A stretch of 64,000 bases of DNA, from NCBI RefSeq assembly GCF_026340975.1, contig NZ_JAPEOS010000002.1, forward strand, positions 2,043,001-2,107,000. Reading direction: 5' to 3'. The position numbers were made by a program, and so were the translations under genes. This stretch comes from Streptomyces sp. NBC_01214. Lineage in GTDB: Bacteria > Actinomycetota > Actinomycetes > Streptomycetales > Streptomycetaceae. Position 1 is the first letter of the stretch. Each line of letters starts with the position of its first letter. Below are positions 34,502 through 42,783 of this stretch, piece after piece. The notes beneath the pieces were generated by a model. The model saw only the letters and a list, made by a program, of their open reading frames with translations, was not told the DNA's origin and did not search any database.

Positions 34502-35557
34502 ATGGCCACTGCGACTAAGGACCCGGTCGAGGACCCGCTGATCCACATCCTCTGGATCAACGCGGGCTTGAGCTGCGACGGCGACTCCGTGTCCCTGACG
34601 GCGGCGATGCAGCCGAGCATCGAGGAGATCGTCACCGGGGTCCTGCCCGGTCTGCCGAAGATCGCCGTGCACTGGCCGCTGATCGACTTCGAATGCGGCC
34701 CGGTCGGCGGCGCCGACACGTTCATCGAGTGGTTCTTCAAGGGCGAGCGCGGCGAGATCGATCCCTTCGTCCTGGTGGTCGAGGGGTCGATCCCGAACGA
34801 GAAGATCAAGCCCGAGGGCTACTGGTGCGGCTTCGGCGACGACCCGGAGACCGGTCAGCCCATCACCACCAGCGAGTGGATCGACCGGCTCGCCCCCAAG
34901 GCCCTCGCCGTCGTGGCCATCGGCACCTGCGCCACGTACGGCGGCATCCACGCCATGGAGGGCAACCCGACGGGTGCCATGGGCGTGCCCGACTACCTGG
35001 GCTGGGACTGGACCTCGAAGGCCGGCATCCCGATCGTGTGCGTGCCGGGCTGTCCGATCCAGCCGGACAACTTCTCGGAGACCCTGACCTACCTGCTCTA
35101 CCAGGCGGCCGGCTCCGCCCCGATGATCCCCCTCGACGACAAGCTGCGCCCGACCTGGCTGTTCGGGGCCACCGTCCACGAGGGCTGCGACCGCGCCGGC
35201 TACTACGAGCAGGGCGAGTTCGCCGAGACCTACGACTCCCCGCGCTGCCTGGTCAAGCTCGGCTGCTGGGGCCCGGTCGTCAAGTGCAACGTCCCCAAGC
35301 GCGGCTGGATGAACGGCATCGGCGGCTGCCCGAACGTCGGCGGCATCTGCATCGCCTGCACGATGCCCGGCTTCCCCGACAAGTTCATGCCCTTCATGGA
35401 CGAACCCCCCGGCGCCAGGGTGTCCGTGGCGGCCAGCGGTGCGTACGGCGCGCTGATCCGCAGGCTCCGGTCGGTGACCGCCCACACCGTGGACGAGGAA
35501 CCGAAGTGGAGGCAGACCGGCCGCAGCCTGACCACGGGCTACCGCCCGCCCTGGTGA
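34502..35557 (+). CDS. hhyS: [NiFe]-hydrogenase small subunit, actinobacterial high-affinity type
   Basis: A 351-residue iron-sulfur subunit. It lacks a twin-arginine signal and a C-terminal membrane helix, as in group 1h (formerly group 5) enzymes. The proximal-cluster region reads LSCDGDS (Cys25), in place of the CxxC of standard small subunits. This fits the 3-Cys/1-Asp ligation reported for the Ralstonia actinobacterial-type hydrogenase. Further ligands are in GTCATYGG, VPGCPIQ, HEGCDR, RCLVKLGCWGP and GGCPNVGGICIACTMPGF. The ATG has GAGGAG upstream. With HhyL it oxidises H2 at trace levels, feeding the respiratory chain. Confidence 0.93.
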   Translation: MATATKDPVEDPLIHILWINAGLSCDGDSVSLTAAMQPSIEEIVTGVLPGLPKIAVHWPLIDFECGPVGGADTFIEWFFKGERGEIDPFVLVVEGSIPNEKIKPEGYWCGFGDDPETGQPITTSEWIDRLAPKALAVVAIGTCATYGGIHAMEGNPTGAMGVPDYLGWDWTSKAGIPIVCVPGCPIQPDNFSETLTYLLYQAAGSAPMIPLDDKLRPTWLFGATVHEGCDRAGYYEQGEFAETYDSPRCLVKLGCWGPVVKCNVPKRGWMNGIGGCPNVGGICIACTMPGFPDKFMPFMDEPPGARVSVAASGAYGALIRRLRSVTAHTVDEEPKWRQTGRSLTTGYRPPW

Positions 35558-35637
35558 CGGTCCCCGGGCCCCAGTCCCACGGAAGCACCCCCCCCAACTC
35601 CCGCTCTCCGCACCGAAGAAGGGTCACGGCAGAAACG

Positions 35638-37422
35638 ATGACACCGCAGACGAAGGCGGCCGCAGACGGCAGCGGCCTGGTGGAGATGGCCTGGGATCCG
35701 ATCACCCGGATCGTGGGCAGTCTCGGCATCCACACGAAGATCGACTTCAAGCAGAAGCGGGTCGCGGAGTGCTACAGCACCTCGTCGGTCTTCCGCGGCT
35801 ACAGCGTCTTCATGCGCGGCAAGGACCCCCGCGACGCGCACTTCATCACCAGCCGCATCTGCGGCATCTGCGGTGACAACCACGCCACCTGCTCGGTGTA
35901 CGCGCAGAACATGGCCTACGGGGTGAAGCCGCCGCACCTCGCCGAGTGGATCATCAACCTGGGCGAGTCCGCGGAGTACATGTTCGACCACAACATCTTC
36001 CAGGAGAACCTGGTCGGGGTCGACTACTGCGAGAAGATGGTCCGCGAGACCAACCCGGGCGTCCTGGAGCTCGCCGAGCGCACGCCCGCCCCGCACGCCG
36101 GGGAGCACGGCTACAAGACCATCGCCGACATCATGCGCTCCCTCAACCCCATCGAGGGCGAGTTCTACCGCGAGGCGCTCCAGGTCTCCCGCTACACGCG
36201 CGAGATGTTCTGCCTGATGGAGGGCCGCCACGTGCACCCCTCCACCCTCTACCCGGGCGGCGTCGGCACCATCGCCTCCGTCCAGCTCTTCACGGACTAC
36301 ATGAGCCGCCTCATGCGGTACTGCGAGTTCATGAAGAAGGTCGTCCCCCTCCACGACGACCTGTTCGACTTCTTCTACGAGGCCCTGCCCGGGTACGAGG
36401 AGGTCGGCCGCCGGCGCGTCCTGCTCGGCTGCTGGGGCGCCCTCAACGACCCCGAGTACTGCGACTTCACGTACGCCAACATGACCGACTGGGGACGGAA
36501 GATGTTCGTCACCCCGGGCGTGATCGTCGACGGCAAACTGGTCACCAACGACCTCACCGAGATCAACCTCGGCATCCGCATCCTGCTCGGCAGCTCCTAC
36601 TACGACGACTGGCAGGGCCAGGAGCAGTTCGTCACCCACGACCCGCTCGGCAACCCGGTCGACCCGCGCCACCCGTGGAACCAGCACACCATCCCGGCCC
36701 CGCAGAAGCGCAACTTCGACGACAAGTACAGCTGGGTCATGTCCCCCCGCTGGTTCGACGGCAAGGACCACCTGCCCCTGGACACCGGCGGCGGCCCCCT
36801 CGCCCGCCTGTGGTCCACCGCCCTGTCGGGGCTGGTCCACACCGACTACGTACAGGCCACCGGTCACAGCGTCGTGATCACCCTGCCGCGCACGATGACC
36901 AAGCCCGAGACCCGCTTCGAGTGGCAGATCCCGAAGTGGAGCAACGCGCTGGAACGCAACCGCGCGCGCACCTACTTCCAGGCCTACGCGGCCGCCATCG
37001 CCCTGCACTGCGCCGAGAAGGGCCTCGCCGAGGTCCGCGCCGGCCGCACCCAGACCTGGGAGAAGTTCGAGGTCCCGGACGAGGGGCTGGGCGTCGGCTT
37101 CACCGAGGCCGTACGGGGCGTGCTGTCGCACCACATGGTGATCCGCGACGGGAAGATCGCCAACTACCACCCGTACCCGCCGACCCCGTGGAACGCCAGC
37201 ACCCGCGACACCTACGGCACGCCCGGCCCCTACGAGGACGCCGTGCAGAACACCCCGATCTTCGAGGAGAACGCCCCGGAGAACTTCAAGGGCATCGACA
37301 TCATGCGCGCGGTCCGCAGCTTCGACCCCTGTCTGCCCTGCGGCGTCCACATGTACGTCGGCGGCGGCAAGACGGTCAAGACGATGCACGTGCCCACCGG
37401 CCTGAGCGGACTGGGCGGATGA
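35638..37422 (+). CDS. hhyL: [NiFe]-hydrogenase large subunit, actinobacterial high-affinity type
   Basis: A 594-residue catalytic subunit. The two Ni-binding motifs are RICGICG (Cys75, Cys78) and DPCLPCGVH (Cys565, Cys568). A C-terminal extension of 23 residues after His571 should be removed by the endopeptidase encoded at 40733. The long insertions typical of group 1h are present. In Streptomyces and Mycobacterium such enzymes scavenge atmospheric H2 during dormancy or sporulation. The stop overlaps the next start (ATGA). Confidence 0.94.
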   Translation: MTPQTKAAADGSGLVEMAWDPITRIVGSLGIHTKIDFKQKRVAECYSTSSVFRGYSVFMRGKDPRDAHFITSRICGICGDNHATCSVYAQNMAYGVKPPHLAEWIINLGESAEYMFDHNIFQENLVGVDYCEKMVRETNPGVLELAERTPAPHAGEHGYKTIADIMRSLNPIEGEFYREALQVSRYTREMFCLMEGRHVHPSTLYPGGVGTIASVQLFTDYMSRLMRYCEFMKKVVPLHDDLFDFFYEALPGYEEVGRRRVLLGCWGALNDPEYCDFTYANMTDWGRKMFVTPGVIVDGKLVTNDLTEINLGIRILLGSSYYDDWQGQEQFVTHDPLGNPVDPRHPWNQHTIPAPQKRNFDDKYSWVMSPRWFDGKDHLPLDTGGGPLARLWSTALSGLVHTDYVQATGHSVVITLPRTMTKPETRFEWQIPKWSNALERNRARTYFQAYAAAIALHCAEKGLAEVRAGRTQTWEKFEVPDEGLGVGFTEAVRGVLSHHMVIRDGKIANYHPYPPTPWNASTRDTYGTPGPYEDAVQNTPIFEENAPENFKGIDIMRAVRSFDPCLPCGVHMYVGGGKTVKTMHVPTGLSGLGG

Positions 37423-37943
37423 GCGCCACGATCGACGGCCCCCGGGCCGGGCGCCGGGTCGAGGAGGTCCTCGACCGGCTCGCCGCCACCGGCGACCGGG
37501 CGGCGTGCGCGGCGGCCGAGGAACTGGTGCGCGTCCTCATGGACTTCTACGGCGCCGGGCTCGCCCGGATCGTCGAGAAGGTCGGGGAGGGCCCGCTCAA
37601 GGCGGTCCACGACGACGAACTCGTGGCGAGCCTGCTCTCCCTGCACGGCCTGCACCCCGAGGACGTGCACACCCGCATCGACCGCGCCCTGGCCGCCCAC
37701 GGCGAACCGGTGGAACAGCTCGGCTTCGACGCGGACACCGGCGTCCTGCGGCTGCGCCCCGCCGCCGCCACCGGCTGCGGCTCGGGCTCCGGTGGTGGCA
37801 GCGACGCCGGGCGGACGCTGGAGGACACCCTGGCCTGCTTCGCCCCCGAGGTGACGAGCGTGGAGCGGGAGCCGGCCGCGGCCCCCGCCCCCGCCCTCCT
37901 GCAGATCGGCACCCGGCCCCCGAGCCCGGCGCGGGTGCCGTGA
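37419..37943 (+). CDS. NifU-like protein of the hydrogenase operon
   Basis: A 174-residue protein whose middle and end follow the NifU C-terminal domain pattern (TGVLRLRPAA...GRTLEDTLACFAPEV). The usual CxxC iron-sulfur scaffold is not intact: only Cys120 and Cys140 remain in that region, and a Gly/Ser-rich loop replaces the rest. It overlaps hhyL and the next gene by 4 bp each. A role in cluster assembly or electron transfer for HhyS is plausible but not shown by the residues. Confidence 0.72.
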   Translation: MSATIDGPRAGRRVEEVLDRLAATGDRAACAAAEELVRVLMDFYGAGLARIVEKVGEGPLKAVHDDELVASLLSLHGLHPEDVHTRIDRALAAHGEPVEQLGFDADTGVLRLRPAAATGCGSGSGGGSDAGRTLEDTLACFAPEVTSVEREPAAAPAPALLQIGTRPPSPARVP

Positions 37944-38623
37944 GCGGGCCCGGTCTCCTCCACGACGGCCCGCGCGCCCCGCGCGGGCTGCGCCGGTTCG
38001 CGGGCCCGCGCCCGCCCCGGCCCGAGACCTGCGAACTGTGCGGGGTCGCCGTGTCCCCGGACGGCCACCGCCACCTGGTGCAGACCGAACAGCGCGCGCT
38101 GATCTGCGCGTGCACCGCCTGCGCCCTGCTGTTCGACCGGCCCGGCGCGGGCACCGGACGCCTACGGGCCGTACCGGACCGCTACCTCACCGACCCCGAC
38201 CACCGGCTCGACGACGGCGCGTGGGAACTCCTCCAGATCCCGGTCGGCGTCGCGTTCTTCTTCCGCAATGCCGCCCTCGACCGGCTGGTCGCCCTCTACC
38301 CGAGTCCGGCCGGGGCCACCGAGAGCGAACTCGACCCCGAGACCTGGCAGACCGTGCTCGGCAGCGGCCGGCTGGCCGCGCTCCTCGAACCCGACGTCGA
38401 GGCGCTGCTGCTGCGCCGCACGCAGGACCGCACCGACTGCTACCTGGTGCCGATCGACATCTGCTACGAGCTGGTGGGGCGGATGCGGCTGCTGTGGCAG
38501 GGCTTCGACGGCGGGGCGGAGGCCCGGGCCGCCCTGAAGACCTTCTTCGAGCAGGTCGAACGGCGGGCCAGGGCCCTGCCCCGGACCGCGGTCGAGGACG
38601 AGGGCGAGGACGGGATCCGATGA
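37940..38623 (+). CDS. DUF5947-family hydrogenase-associated protein
   Basis: A 227-residue soluble protein. Near the N-terminus are two CxxC pairs (Cys31/Cys34 and Cys58/Cys61) with an extra Cys56, suggesting a zinc- or iron-binding rubredoxin-like knuckle. The rest is mixed alpha/beta with IPVGVAFFFRN and DCYLVPIDICYELVGRMRLLWQGF. I recall it as DUF5947; no function is known to me. The GTG start overlaps the NifU-like stop and its stop overlaps the next start, so it is a fixed part of the operon. Confidence 0.8.
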   Translation: MSGPGLLHDGPRAPRGLRRFAGPRPPRPETCELCGVAVSPDGHRHLVQTEQRALICACTACALLFDRPGAGTGRLRAVPDRYLTDPDHRLDDGAWELLQIPVGVAFFFRNAALDRLVALYPSPAGATESELDPETWQTVLGSGRLAALLEPDVEALLLRRTQDRTDCYLVPIDICYELVGRMRLLWQGFDGGAEARAALKTFFEQVERRARALPRTAVEDEGEDGIR

Positions 38624-39315
38624 CGGAATTCGCCTTCACCTGTACCGGGGTGCGCGCCGACGCGTACGCCGCCGGTCCCACCCTCGTCTTCCGGCTGCGG
38701 ATCACCGCGGCCGGGGGCGCCCGGGTGCACGCCATCGCCCTGCGCTGCCAGATCCGCATCGAACCGGCCCGGCGCGGCTACGGCCCCGCCGAGGCGGAAG
38801 GGCTCGCGGACCTGTTCGGCGAACGCTCCCGGTGGGGCAACACCCTCCAGCCCGTGCAGTTCGCGCAGGTCTCCGTCATGGTGCCGAGCTTCACCGGGGA
38901 GACCGAGACCGATCTGGTCGTGCCCTGCACCTACGACATGGACATCGCCGCCACCCGGTACTTCGAAGCCCTGACGGACGGCGAGGTACCGCTGCTGATG
39001 CTGTTCTCCGGCACCGCCTTCACCGGTGACGCCGGATTCCGCGTCGAGCCGGTGCCCTGGGACCGCGAAGCCGCGTACCGGATGCCCGTGGCCGTGTGGC
39101 GCGAAATGGTCGAACAGCACTTCCCCGGCTGCGGCTGGCTGCGGCTGCCCCGCGACACCATGGACGAGCTGCTCGCCTTCCGCTCCCGCCACGCCCTCGC
39201 CTCGTGGGAGGCGACCGTACGGGCCCTGCTCGACGCGGCCGCCCCGCCGCAACCGCCCGGGCCCGTCCGGCTGGGCGCCCTCCTGCCGCGCCTCACCGAG
39301 AGGGCGGCCCCGTGA
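38620..39315 (+). CDS. DUF6084-family hydrogenase-associated protein
   Basis: A 231-residue protein, mostly beta strands. It has HAIALRCQIRIEPARRGY, the strongly conserved-looking WGNTLQPVQFAQVSVMVPSF and VPLLMLFSGTAFT. No metal-binding motif or signal peptide is visible. I recall it as DUF6084, found next to DUF5947 in actinobacterial hydrogenase operons. It overlaps the genes on both sides by 4 bp. A structural or assembly role for HhySL is an inference from constant linkage. Confidence 0.78.
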   Translation: MTEFAFTCTGVRADAYAAGPTLVFRLRITAAGGARVHAIALRCQIRIEPARRGYGPAEAEGLADLFGERSRWGNTLQPVQFAQVSVMVPSFTGETETDLVVPCTYDMDIAATRYFEALTDGEVPLLMLFSGTAFTGDAGFRVEPVPWDREAAYRMPVAVWREMVEQHFPGCGWLRLPRDTMDELLAFRSRHALASWEATVRALLDAAAPPQPPGPVRLGALLPRLTERAAP

Positions 39316-40736
39316 CCACGACGACCACCCCCGACTCCCGCTTCGCGGTCGCCCGGCAGGTGGCCGACGCGGTCCTGCTGGAGGGGTACGTGCTCTACCC
39401 GTACCGGGCCTCGGCCGCGAAGAACCGACTGCGCTGGCAGTTCGGTGTCCTCGTGCCCCCGGCCTGGGGCCGCGCGCACGAGGAGCACGTCTTCCAGCAG
39501 ACCGAGGTCCTGATGGAACCGCGGGGCACGGCGACCCTCGCCCTGGAACTGCGCTTCCTGCACGCGCAGCGGCGTACGGTCCAGCGGGCCACCGGCGACG
39601 GCGCCTTCACGGAGGTCGCCGAACTGCACCTGGCCGACCGGGTCCTCGTGCCCTGGGACGAGGGCGCCGAGGAACGGGTGGCGGTGAGCGTCCCCGTCGC
39701 CGAGCTGCTGGGCGACAACGGCGTCACCTTCCCCTTCCGCCGCCCCGCCCGCGTCGACCCCGAGCCCGTCCTGGACGCCGACGGGCGCAGCGTGGGCCGC
39801 CTGGTGCGCCGCACCGAGGAGATCGAGGGCGTGCTGCGGCTGCACGCCACCGAACTCCCCGGCGCCTACCGGGTGCTCCGGCTCCGGGCCGTGGTGGAGA
39901 ACACCAGCCCCTGGACCCCGCCCGCCGGGTCCGGACCCGCCGACCGCGAGGCCGCCCTGCCCCACTCGCTGGTCGCCGCCCACCTGCTGCTGGGCCTGGA
40001 CCGCGGATCGTTCCTGTCCATGACCGACCCGCCCGAATGGGCCAGGCAGGCGGTGGCCGCCTGCGAGAACCGCCACACCTGGCCGGTGCTCGCGGGCGAA
40101 CCGGGCCGCGCCGACGTGGTCCTGTCCTCCCCGATCATCCTGGAGGACCATCCGGCCATCGCCCCCGAGAGCGCGGGCGCCATGTACGACGCCACCGAGA
40201 TCGACGAGATCCTCGCGCTGCGCACGGCCGCCCTGACCGAGCAGGAGAAGCGCGAGGCCCGCGGTACCGACCCCCGGGCGGCCGCCGTGATCGACCTCGC
40301 CGACTCCATGCCCCCCGAAGTGCTGGAGCGGCTGCACGGCGCCGTACGCGCCCTGCGGGAGGTCACCGGCCCGGAGCAGCCGCCGCTGCTCACGGAACTC
40401 CCATCCGAGGACGTGGTGTTCCGGCCCGACACCCCCTGGTGGGACCCGGCCCGGGCGGACACCGCGGACCCGGCCCGCGACCGGGTCACGGTCGACGGCG
40501 CCGCGGTGGGCCCCGGCAGCCGCGTCCTGCTCCGCCCCGGACTGCGCCGCACCGACGCCCAGGACCTGTTCCTCCAGGGCCGTACCGCCCTGGTCGAGGC
40601 CGTGCTGCACGACGTCGACGGGGGAGTGCACCTCGCCGTCACCGTGGAGGACGACCCGGGCGCGGACATCCGGCGGGAACAGGGACGGTTCCTCTACTTC
40701 CAGCCCGACGAGGTCACCCCCCTGGAGGACGCGTGA
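39312..40736 (+). CDS. Uncharacterised hydrogenase-operon protein (474 aa)
   Basis: A 474-residue soluble protein I cannot assign to a named family. VLLEGYVLYPYRASAAKNRLRWQFGVLVPPAW opens a beta-rich first half, and a helical middle has MYDATEIDEILALRTAALT. A compact C-terminal domain ends with REQGRFLYFQPDEVTPL. No CxxC, Walker or redox motif is seen. The GTG start overlaps DUF6084, and the stop overlaps the endopeptidase start (GTGA). Its conserved position suggests a dedicated accessory factor of the high-affinity hydrogenase. Confidence 0.75.
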   Translation: MTTTTTPDSRFAVARQVADAVLLEGYVLYPYRASAAKNRLRWQFGVLVPPAWGRAHEEHVFQQTEVLMEPRGTATLALELRFLHAQRRTVQRATGDGAFTEVAELHLADRVLVPWDEGAEERVAVSVPVAELLGDNGVTFPFRRPARVDPEPVLDADGRSVGRLVRRTEEIEGVLRLHATELPGAYRVLRLRAVVENTSPWTPPAGSGPADREAALPHSLVAAHLLLGLDRGSFLSMTDPPEWARQAVAACENRHTWPVLAGEPGRADVVLSSPIILEDHPAIAPESAGAMYDATEIDEILALRTAALTEQEKREARGTDPRAAAVIDLADSMPPEVLERLHGAVRALREVTGPEQPPLLTELPSEDVVFRPDTPWWDPARADTADPARDRVTVDGAAVGPGSRVLLRPGLRRTDAQDLFLQGRTALVEAVLHDVDGGVHLAVTVEDDPGADIRREQGRFLYFQPDEVTPLEDA

Positions 40737-41287
40737 ACGAGCGGGTCCTGATCGCGGGCATCGGCAACGTCTTCCTCGGCGACGACGGCTTCGGCGTCGA
40801 GACCGTACGGGCGCTGGCCGAGCACCCCCTGCCCGACGGGGTCGAGGTGGTGGACTTTGGAGTGCGCGGCGTCCACCTCGCCTACCAGCTCCTCGACGGC
40901 TACGACACGCTCCTGCTGGTCGACGCCACCGCACGCGGCGGCGAGCCGGGCACCCTCTACCTGATCGAGGCCGACGGCGGCGCGGGACCGGGCGCGGGCC
41001 CGGCCGGCGCCGGGGCACCGCCTCCGCCCGTCCTCGACGGCCACCACATGTCCCCCGACGCCGTCCTCGCCCTGCTGGACACCCTGTGCGCCGGGACCGG
41101 AGCCACCCCGCCGCGGCGCACGCTGGTGCTCGGCTGCGAACCGGCCGGCATCGAGGAGGGCATCGGACTGAGCGTACCCGTGGCCGCCGCCGTACCGGAG
41201 GCCGTACGCACGGCCCTGGACCTGATCCACGGCCGGACCCACGACGAAACCGACCGGCCTGGCCGCGAACTGAGGAGAACACCGTGA
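40733..41287 (+). CDS. Hydrogenase maturation endopeptidase (HyaD/HupD family)
   Basis: A 184-residue M52 peptidase that trims the C-terminus of the large subunit after nickel insertion. GIGNVFLGDDGFG at the N-terminus carries the first acidic nickel ligand, VVDFGVRGVHLAYQLLDGYD the central region, and LDGHHMSPDAVL the His segment. An Ala/Gly/Pro-rich insertion (about 84-100) is unusual but fits GC-rich drift. The expected substrate is HhyL, cleaved after His571. The start overlaps the 474-residue gene by 4 bp. Confidence 0.9.
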   Translation: MNERVLIAGIGNVFLGDDGFGVETVRALAEHPLPDGVEVVDFGVRGVHLAYQLLDGYDTLLLVDATARGGEPGTLYLIEADGGAGPGAGPAGAGAPPPPVLDGHHMSPDAVLALLDTLCAGTGATPPRRTLVLGCEPAGIEEGIGLSVPVAAAVPEAVRTALDLIHGRTHDETDRPGRELRRTP

Positions 41288-41388
41288 AGAAGGCCTTCAT
41301 CGGCGGGGCCGCGGCCGTCGCCGTCACCGCCGTCCTGCTGCAGATCCTCCCCGACCTCCGGCGCTACCTGCGCATGCGCCGGATGTGA
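41284..41388 (+). CDS. Tiny membrane protein (34 aa), DUF6893-like
   Basis: A 34-residue peptide: a short basic start, one transmembrane helix (about residues 5-22) and the basic tail RRYLRMRRM. The GTG start overlaps the endopeptidase stop, and GAGGAG lies just upstream. It resembles the small Streptomyces peptides I recall as DUF6893. It could anchor the soluble hydrogenase to the membrane or simply be a passenger; there is no direct evidence either way. Confidence 0.72.
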   Translation: MKKAFIGGAAAVAVTAVLLQILPDLRRYLRMRRM

Positions 41389-41479
41389 CACCGCCGCGGG
41401 CGCGGCGACGGGCGCGGGTCCGCACCCGGGCGCCCGAATGGCGTACGGGGCGCGCCGCGCACCGGCGTGCCCGACCGCA

Positions 41480-41526
41480 CGGACTCCGTCCCGCCGGTTC
41501 AATGAGCCCCGGCAGGACGGAGTCCG
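41480..41526 (+). promoter_or_regulatory. Strong hairpin sequestering the hypA ribosome-binding site
   Basis: A perfect 12-bp inverted repeat (41480-41491 with 41515-41526) is continued, after one mismatch, by GCCGG/CCGGC, leaving an 11-nt loop (41498-41508). The 3' arm contains GGACGGAG, the only ribosome-binding site for hypA, and ends at the base before its ATG (41527). If transcribed, the RNA would hide the start site; as DNA it could be an operator. It begins 91 bp after the preceding gene. Confidence 0.65.
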
Positions 41527-41922
41527 ATGCACGAGATGTCGATCGCCATGGCCGTCGTGGGCCAGGTGGAAGAGGCGGCCCGGTCGGGCGGCGCACAGGC
41601 CGTCACCTCCGTACGACTGCGGGTCGGTGAGCTGGCGGGGGTGGTCCCCGACGCCCTGGCCTTCTGTTTCGAACTGGCCTGCGCCGGCACGGTCCTCGAA
41701 GGCGCCGAACTCGTCACGGAGTCCGTGACGGCCCGCGCCCGCTGCGGCTCCTGCCCCGGCGCCTGGGCGGTGGGCATGCCCCCCGAACTGTGCTGCCCCG
41801 GATGCGGCAGGGCCACGGACGTGGAACTGCTCTCGGGCCGTGAGCTGGAGATCCTCAGCGTGCGCTGGGAAGACGGCCCCGCCGGTGCACCTACCCGCGA
41901 ACCGATTCCCGAGGAGGCCTGA
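41527..41922 (+). CDS. hypA: HypA, hydrogenase nickel metallochaperone
   Basis: A 131-residue HypA. The nickel-binding N-terminus is MHE (His2). The zinc site is formed by two pairs, CGSC and CPGC, around residues 72-98. The C-terminal tail after residue 115 is a short acidic extension. HypA brings nickel, with HypB, to the hydrogenase large subunit. It is followed after 3 bp by hypB. Its start lies at the base of a strong hairpin (41480-41526), which may control the whole hyp series. Confidence 0.93.
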   Translation: MHEMSIAMAVVGQVEEAARSGGAQAVTSVRLRVGELAGVVPDALAFCFELACAGTVLEGAELVTESVTARARCGSCPGAWAVGMPPELCCPGCGRATDVELLSGRELEILSVRWEDGPAGAPTREPIPEEA

Positions 41923-41925
41923 ACC

Positions 41926-42782
<857 letters not shown>

Positions 42783-42783
<1 letters not shown>

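Noticed and set aside
35539..37389. A 616-codon open frame antisense to hhyL
   Set aside because: The plus strand encodes a textbook hydrogenase large subunit with all metal motifs. The antisense product is repetitive Val/Asp/Gly/His with no family resemblance.
37419..37943. Calling the NifU-like protein a functional iron-sulfur scaffold
   Set aside because: The CxxC pair needed to hold a cluster is missing in the NifU-like region, so only a NifU-like fold is claimed.
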